Source: CAIVAT01 sp964525995 (lineage in GTDB: Bacteria; Bacteroidota; Bacteroidia; Bacteroidales; FEN-979). From it: DNA of 64,000 nt. The translations under genes were made by a program, and so were the position numbers. Below the pieces are notes generated by a model that was not told the DNA's origin, ran no database searches, and saw only the letters and a list, made by a program, of their open reading frames with translations. This document shows, one piece after another, positions 61,401 to 64,000 of the stretch (its first letter is position 1; each line of letters starts with the position of its first letter). The stretch covers positions 62,001 through 126,000 of the forward strand of contig CAZGIM010000010.1 in assembly GCA_964525995.1 (NCBI GenBank). The letters run 5' to 3'.

Positions 61401-62048
61401 GACTCCATTCAGGTAAACCAAATCCGGATCGGCAATCAAAAAATCAATTTCAACTTTAAAAGGGAGGTGGTCAGGCCCCTGACAGCCGATTCGTCGGATG
61501 TAAACAAACACGGTTCCGAAAGTCCTGTTTTGGACCCATTTACCAATCAGAGGACTGAATTCACCTTCACACTGGATCAGGGGAGCCCCATATTTGTAAA
61601 ATTTATGCCCACCTTCCCGGCAGGGACAAGATTTACAAAGATCACCCTCGATGGACGGGAAATTCAGCACTCCACCTTTAAAACCACACAGTCGATGATA
61701 CTGATCGTTGGCTTCGATTTAGAATCGACTTCGAAGCTTGTGGTTCAAACCTATGGCGGTATCGCGTTACTTCCGGCGACTCCGGATCCAATCCCCGGCG
61801 ATTCATCAGAAGGTTTGAGAATCATTTCTTCCATTTACAATGGTGACGAATACCAGGTGGTTCTTGAAGGGAAAAGTTCGACTTCGGGAGTTTTCGATCT
61901 CTGGACCCGGGGACGGCTGGTCTCCATTCCAAAAGAGGTAATTCTTTTAAGACAAGCCAACGATGTCAGCCGGTTTTCGGTCGATTTTAATCCTTCAGAT
62001 TCGAAGTATTCTCAAAAAACAATCAAGTTTAAATATGCCGATTACTGA
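58479..62048 (+). CDS. Large exported six-hairpin glycosidase (debranching-enzyme-like)
   Basis: An 1189-residue exported protein with a signal peptide (LLFILTTVFLAASTYILPGQ). Residues about 60-290 form a class I amidotransferase/ThuA-like domain (IIWIHCTGKDAL, GGKLLLTGQAVHLL). Residues about 310-560 are beta-rich. An (alpha/alpha)6 barrel at about 580-980 has WYFGRDAAWSGFALL, HYDAADATPLYI, GHGWVEGGELYG, HYGSVWPLFTGW and CPHQCWSETMV, similar to amylo-alpha-1,6-glucosidase/GDE-type catalytic domains. A beta domain ends the protein. It would hydrolyse an alpha-glycan or other glycoside in the periplasm. The TSUP gene overlaps its end by 14 bases. Confidence 0.8.
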   Translation: MKKRKNILLFILTTVFLAASTYILPGQSVKGKSMRMHTVHLGKKNPGSVQPPAGTLIAFVCLSSGDTSNSDSRTINDFVKSQDKFTSEILPTHDLARIKKQFKKYGIIWIHCTGKDALNENTTRREWLSTLKQYVESGGKLLLTGQAVHLLNPLGFESSPIEDSTKQCIDEGYGRRLGFHSFRNHPVFDGLNGGAYILWPLSDMTTVISGFFGERVPSNGKVVAVDWDYIFLREQTKLLFEYRPGSGKVLAVGGYINFSLPNRNRAHLERFTANCLRYLRDGTEKGRYWNFTASQVIPCDTIPGTVERPVNIRPAIAWSPDEAELTLKNQAGGKNFWDLAGKRLAIMGVEQGGIEEVWSHPFMAFRDYMAGLKFEDSDTIQWLSGLSPVVTVNPSCFKREYSGDWGKLTEIIVNDPEEPVGVIHYEYAGRHNPELVIHFKSNLRWMWPYSEKVTGSIYHWWDSDLQTMGIRDYSGDLNMIMGANRPALLHQVGRYHGFHQVNEADTFTGVATDRLQIAGLLKYDLRSQEPLDVIFCATSEGTDAAYRNYLRALDDPHRLFQKARQNSRRVLSENLMVTTPDPDFNLGYRWALLATDRFMVNTPELGEALVAGYATTRTGWDGGHKINGRPGYAWYFGRDAAWSGFALLGCGDFQKVKSQLEFFNKYQDLTGKIFHETSTSGFIHYDAADATPLYILLAGKYFRYSNDTAFLRKSWGNVKRALEFCFSTDTDRDHLIENTNVGHGWVEGGELYGSHATIYMAGIWSSALAEAAKMASFMNDPDAAKFVMESYTVKNLINNRFWSDQNRFFAYGMNPDRTLRFEPTALPAVPILLGVADRDKSGLCIQQYASNSFSTNWGVRIVRDDSKMYKPTGYHYGSVWPLFTGWVSLADYKSGFGMQGFTHLMNNLRVYKNWGLGFVEEVLNGAEYKPTGVCPHQCWSETMVLQPVAEGLLGLDVDAVARNLTFAPALPAHWDSIQVNQIRIGNQKINFNFKREVVRPLTADSSDVNKHGSESPVLDPFTNQRTEFTFTLDQGSPIFVKFMPTFPAGTRFTKITLDGREIQHSTFKTTQSMILIVGFDLESTSKLVVQTYGGIALLPATPDPIPGDSSEGLRIISSIYNGDEYQVVLEGKSSTSGVFDLWTRGRLVSIPKEVILLRQANDVSRFSVDFNPSDSKYSQKTIKFKYADY

Positions 62049-62793
62049 TCTGGTCGTTCTTGCGGTTGCCTCCTTTCTTGCTGGTATCGTCAATGCTATT
62101 GCCGGCGGCGGAACCCTGATCACGTTCCCTGCCCTAACAGCGCTTGGGGTACCGGCATTAATCGCGAATGTTACCAACACCATTGCCCTGAGCCCCGGCT
62201 ATCTTAGCGGTGCATTAGCCCAGCGTAAAGAATTAGCAGGACAAAAGAAGATGTTATGGATGCTCCTGCCTGTAAGTTTAGTGGGAGGGATAGCAGGTGG
62301 GTTCTTATTACTTCAAACCGGTGAGAAGAGTTTCAGGGAGTTAGTTCCGTGGCTGATCCTTTTTGCTACCGTTCTGATGATCTTTCAGCCCCAGATCCGC
62401 AGATGGATCGGACAGTTGCAAGAGGGAACCCATCGGACAATCCGTCATTTTTGGCTGATTGTATTCATCCTGCCGGCGACGATCTATGGCGGCTATTTTG
62501 GGGCCGGTGTCAGCGTGATCATTATTGCCATTCTCGGAGTTGTGATCAACGACACGATAAACAGGCTTAATGCCCTGAAACAAGCGATGGCCTTTGTGAT
62601 CAATGTCGCAACTGCCCTGTTTTTTATCTTTTCCGCTACTTTTAACTGGACTGTTGTCGTGGTTATGGCCGCAGGTTCTATTTTAGGCGGGATTGCCGGC
62701 GGAAAATTAGCCGGGAGGATAAAACCGGAATTGCTAAGGTGGACTATCATCGTAATTGGATTAACGGTGAGTATCTTATACTTTATCAATTGA
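62035..62793 (+). CDS. TSUP/TauE family permease
   Basis: A 252-residue membrane protein with eight or so transmembrane helices, of the sulfite exporter TauE/SafE (DUF81, TSUP) family. The N-terminal half has GIVNAIAGGGTLITFPALTALG, and the second half repeats it as IYGGYFGAGVSVIIIAILGV, the family inverted-repeat signature. Members move sulfite, sulfonates, sulfolactate or glycolate-like anions. ATG 62035 overlaps the glycosidase stop by 14 bases, indicating translational coupling, so it may move a product or by-product of that pathway. The longer frame to 61963 lies in the glycosidase gene. Confidence 0.9.
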   Translation: MPITDLVVLAVASFLAGIVNAIAGGGTLITFPALTALGVPALIANVTNTIALSPGYLSGALAQRKELAGQKKMLWMLLPVSLVGGIAGGFLLLQTGEKSFRELVPWLILFATVLMIFQPQIRRWIGQLQEGTHRTIRHFWLIVFILPATIYGGYFGAGVSVIIIAILGVVINDTINRLNALKQAMAFVINVATALFFIFSATFNWTVVVVMAAGSILGGIAGGKLAGRIKPELLRWTIIVIGLTVSILYFIN

Positions 62794-62810
62794 ACCGAAA
62801 ACATTTACCC

Positions 62811-63245
62811 ATGAAACTCAGATTTTTTTCATTGCTTACAACTGTTTTGATCATGGCCACTTCGTGCAAAACCGACCGTGAAACGTTTATTAATGAGATC
62901 CGCGATGCCGAGGAGTCCTTCGCAAAAATGGCGGCAGAAAAAGGTATACCGGCCGCCTTTTCGTTTTATGCTGCGGAACATGGTGTCATCAGCCGGAGCG
63001 GTAAACTGATCAAAGGCCGAGATTCAATCTTCTATTACTACAACAACCAGAAAGTTCAGGAACCTCAATTAACCTGGAGCCCTGTTTTCATTGATGTTGC
63101 CGGGTCAGGCGATCTCGGTTACACCTACGGAACATACAAATACTCCTTTCGCGATACCACAGGTGTCAGAAAAGAGTACCGGGGCATCTTTCATACGGTT
63201 TGGAAGCGGCAACCGGATGGAAGCTGGCGTTTCGTTTGGGATTAA
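62811..63245 (+). CDS. SnoaL/DUF4440-like lipoprotein
   Basis: A 144-residue lipoprotein (lipobox LIMATSC, residues about 13-19) with an NTF2-like fold: RDAEESFAKMAAEKGIPAAFSFYAAEHGV, YYYNNQ, GDLGYTYGTYKYSFRD and a final GIFHTVWKRQPDGSWRFVWD, typical of DUF4440/SnoaL-type proteins. These bind or convert small hydrophobic ligands, or simply act as ketosteroid-isomerase-like folds. It is 17 bases after the TSUP gene and may be in the same operon. The stop interlocks with the convergent gene in TTAA. Start is ATG 62811; the frame from 62739 runs in the TSUP gene. Confidence 0.85.
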   Translation: MKLRFFSLLTTVLIMATSCKTDRETFINEIRDAEESFAKMAAEKGIPAAFSFYAAEHGVISRSGKLIKGRDSIFYYYNNQKVQEPQLTWSPVFIDVAGSGDLGYTYGTYKYSFRDTTGVRKEYRGIFHTVWKRQPDGSWRFVWD

Positions 63246-63769
63246 TCCTTTTCGATTTTAAAAGCATTGAAGATCATATCCATACCTACCTGGGTAGCGG
63301 CATGATACGTAGCTTCTAAAATATCCTTATCGCTCCACCCGAGTTTTCTCAGAGAATCAATTTCAGACCCGGTTATAGAGTTCGAATCCTTTACCACCTT
63401 AAGAATAAAGAGAAGAAGCGCGAGTTCTTTGGCCTCAAGGGGAGCTTTCTCAGGATCACGTCTGATTTCATCGATCTGATCGGGTAAAATTCCATAGTGA
63501 AATAAAATCCCCGTATTGGCGCTTACACAGTAAGCACATTCTTCCTTTACTGAAACCAACAGCCGGATGATAGCAAGGAGTTTTCCGCTCAGGGTTTTAT
63601 GCCGCATGAAAAAACCAAGATTGTTTACCTGAGTCTCAAGAACATGCTCGCTTGAACTGAATATTTTAAAAGCATTGGGAATAAACCCCATTGCGTTGAT
63701 CATGGTTTCATAAATGGAGGCAACCTTTCCGGTAGCCTGATCCTTTTCAATAACGTTAAGTAGTGCCAT
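63242..63769 (-). CDS. AhpD-like carboxymuconolactone decarboxylase family protein
   Basis: A 175-residue alkylhydroperoxidase-D-like protein. The redox CxxC is in SVKEECAYCVSANTG; the His that usually follows in AhpD is Asn here. Other blocks are MINAMGFIPNAFKIFSSS at the N-terminus and LEATYHAATQVGMDMIFNAF at the end. It likely works in thiol-dependent peroxide detoxification or is a related oxidoreductase. ATG 63769 (MALLNVIEKD) is preferred over the frame to 63886, which has an uncharacteristic N-terminus. Confidence 0.87.
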   Translation of the reverse strand: MALLNVIEKDQATGKVASIYETMINAMGFIPNAFKIFSSSEHVLETQVNNLGFFMRHKTLSGKLLAIIRLLVSVKEECAYCVSANTGILFHYGILPDQIDEIRRDPEKAPLEAKELALLLFILKVVKDSNSITGSEIDSLRKLGWSDKDILEATYHAATQVGMDMIFNAFKIEKD

Positions 63770-63901
63770 AAGCCTGGTTTTGTGTAAATAATAACAGATA
63801 TAAAATGGATGTAACTTCGGTTCTGATTCTTTATTGTTATGTCTTGAATAATTTTCAAAGAAAAAGCATACCTTCACCCCTCCCATTTTAATCCTGATCT
63901 C

Positions 63902-64000
63902 ATGTTTAAAAAGGTCATCTTCACCGTATTTTTAGGATTTCAGATCGTGTTGCTGTTTGCACAAAACTTCAAGCCTATTGAGGACTACATGCGTATCGAT
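63902..64000 (+). CDS. Secreted protein, truncated at the right window edge
   Basis: The first 33 codons of a plus-strand gene from ATG 63902. MFKKVIFTVFLGFQIVLLFAQ is a signal peptide, followed by NFKPIEDYMRID. The rest lies outside the window, so the family cannot be named. Confidence 0.6.
   Translation, partial: MFKKVIFTVFLGFQIVLLFAQNFKPIEDYMRID

Overview
The window is a gene-dense stretch of a Bacteroidota chromosome, most like a free-living or environmental Bacteroidales/Marinilabiliales-type organism. The evidence is phylum-specific families (DUF4295, DUF6913, DUF4835/PorD, the GlmU-like family, rpmE2, the bamD-rpoZ-coaBC-porD-recN block), type IX secretion (T9SS) sorting domains on two secreted proteins, lipoproteins, and many copies of the Bacteroidota -7 promoter element TAnnTTTG. 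About 56 complete genes and two edge-truncated genes are supported. I see no tRNA, rRNA, CRISPR array, prophage or intact insertion sequence, so this reads as core chromosome with a few accessory loci.

Layout. 1-2.8 kb: truncated secreted protein, yggS, and a divergent LTA-synthase-like membrane phosphotransferase. 2.9-6.7 kb (minus): serine operon serC-serA-four-helix-bundle-DUF1015. 6.8-13.2 kb: unknown exported protein, LuxC-like acyl-CoA reductase, rpmE2 with a structured leader, GlmU-like protein, lon. 13.2-20.2 kb: orphan peptide-binding lipoprotein, MBL hydrolase, DUF6913, dapA, T9SS M14 carboxypeptidase, alpha-oxoamine synthase. 20.4-26.3 kb: bamD-rpoZ-coaBC-porD-recN, then fabI. 26.3-32.0 kb: etfB-etfA, two Fe-S proteins and an acyl-CoA dehydrogenase, read as a fatty-acid oxidation module that passes electrons to the membrane. 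32.0-38.7 kb: clpC, gyrA, TPR protein. 38.9-41.9 kb: SRPBCC/GyrI-like membrane protein, then an SDR plus steroid-5-alpha-reductase-like pair. 41.9-42.5 kb: a non-coding, GC-rich, highly structured segment with a matching promoter and terminator on the minus strand, the best candidate here for an undescribed RNA. 42.5-47.9 kb: clpS, a Nudix CoA pyrophosphatase, and a three-gene outer-membrane uptake operon resembling BtuB/BtuG corrinoid import. 48-51.5 kb (minus): MORN protein, rimO, ftsY, DUF4295, rpmG. 51.6-57.7 kb: xerD, SDR, class-III aminotransferase, aat, secreted C1 peptidase, radical SAM protein. 57.8-64 kb: HAD phosphatase, 1189-residue six-hairpin glycosidase, overlapping TSUP permease, SnoaL-like lipoprotein, AhpD-like protein, truncated secreted protein.

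Shared themes. ClpS, Aat and ClpC together supply parts of an N-degron proteolysis route. PorD plus two sorting-domain cargo proteins imply a working T9SS. Many genes have very short leaders behind the -7 element, and several start codons were moved downstream of the annotated maximal reading frame because the promoter lies inside it. All functional calls come from reading motifs and neighbourhoods; no database search was run.
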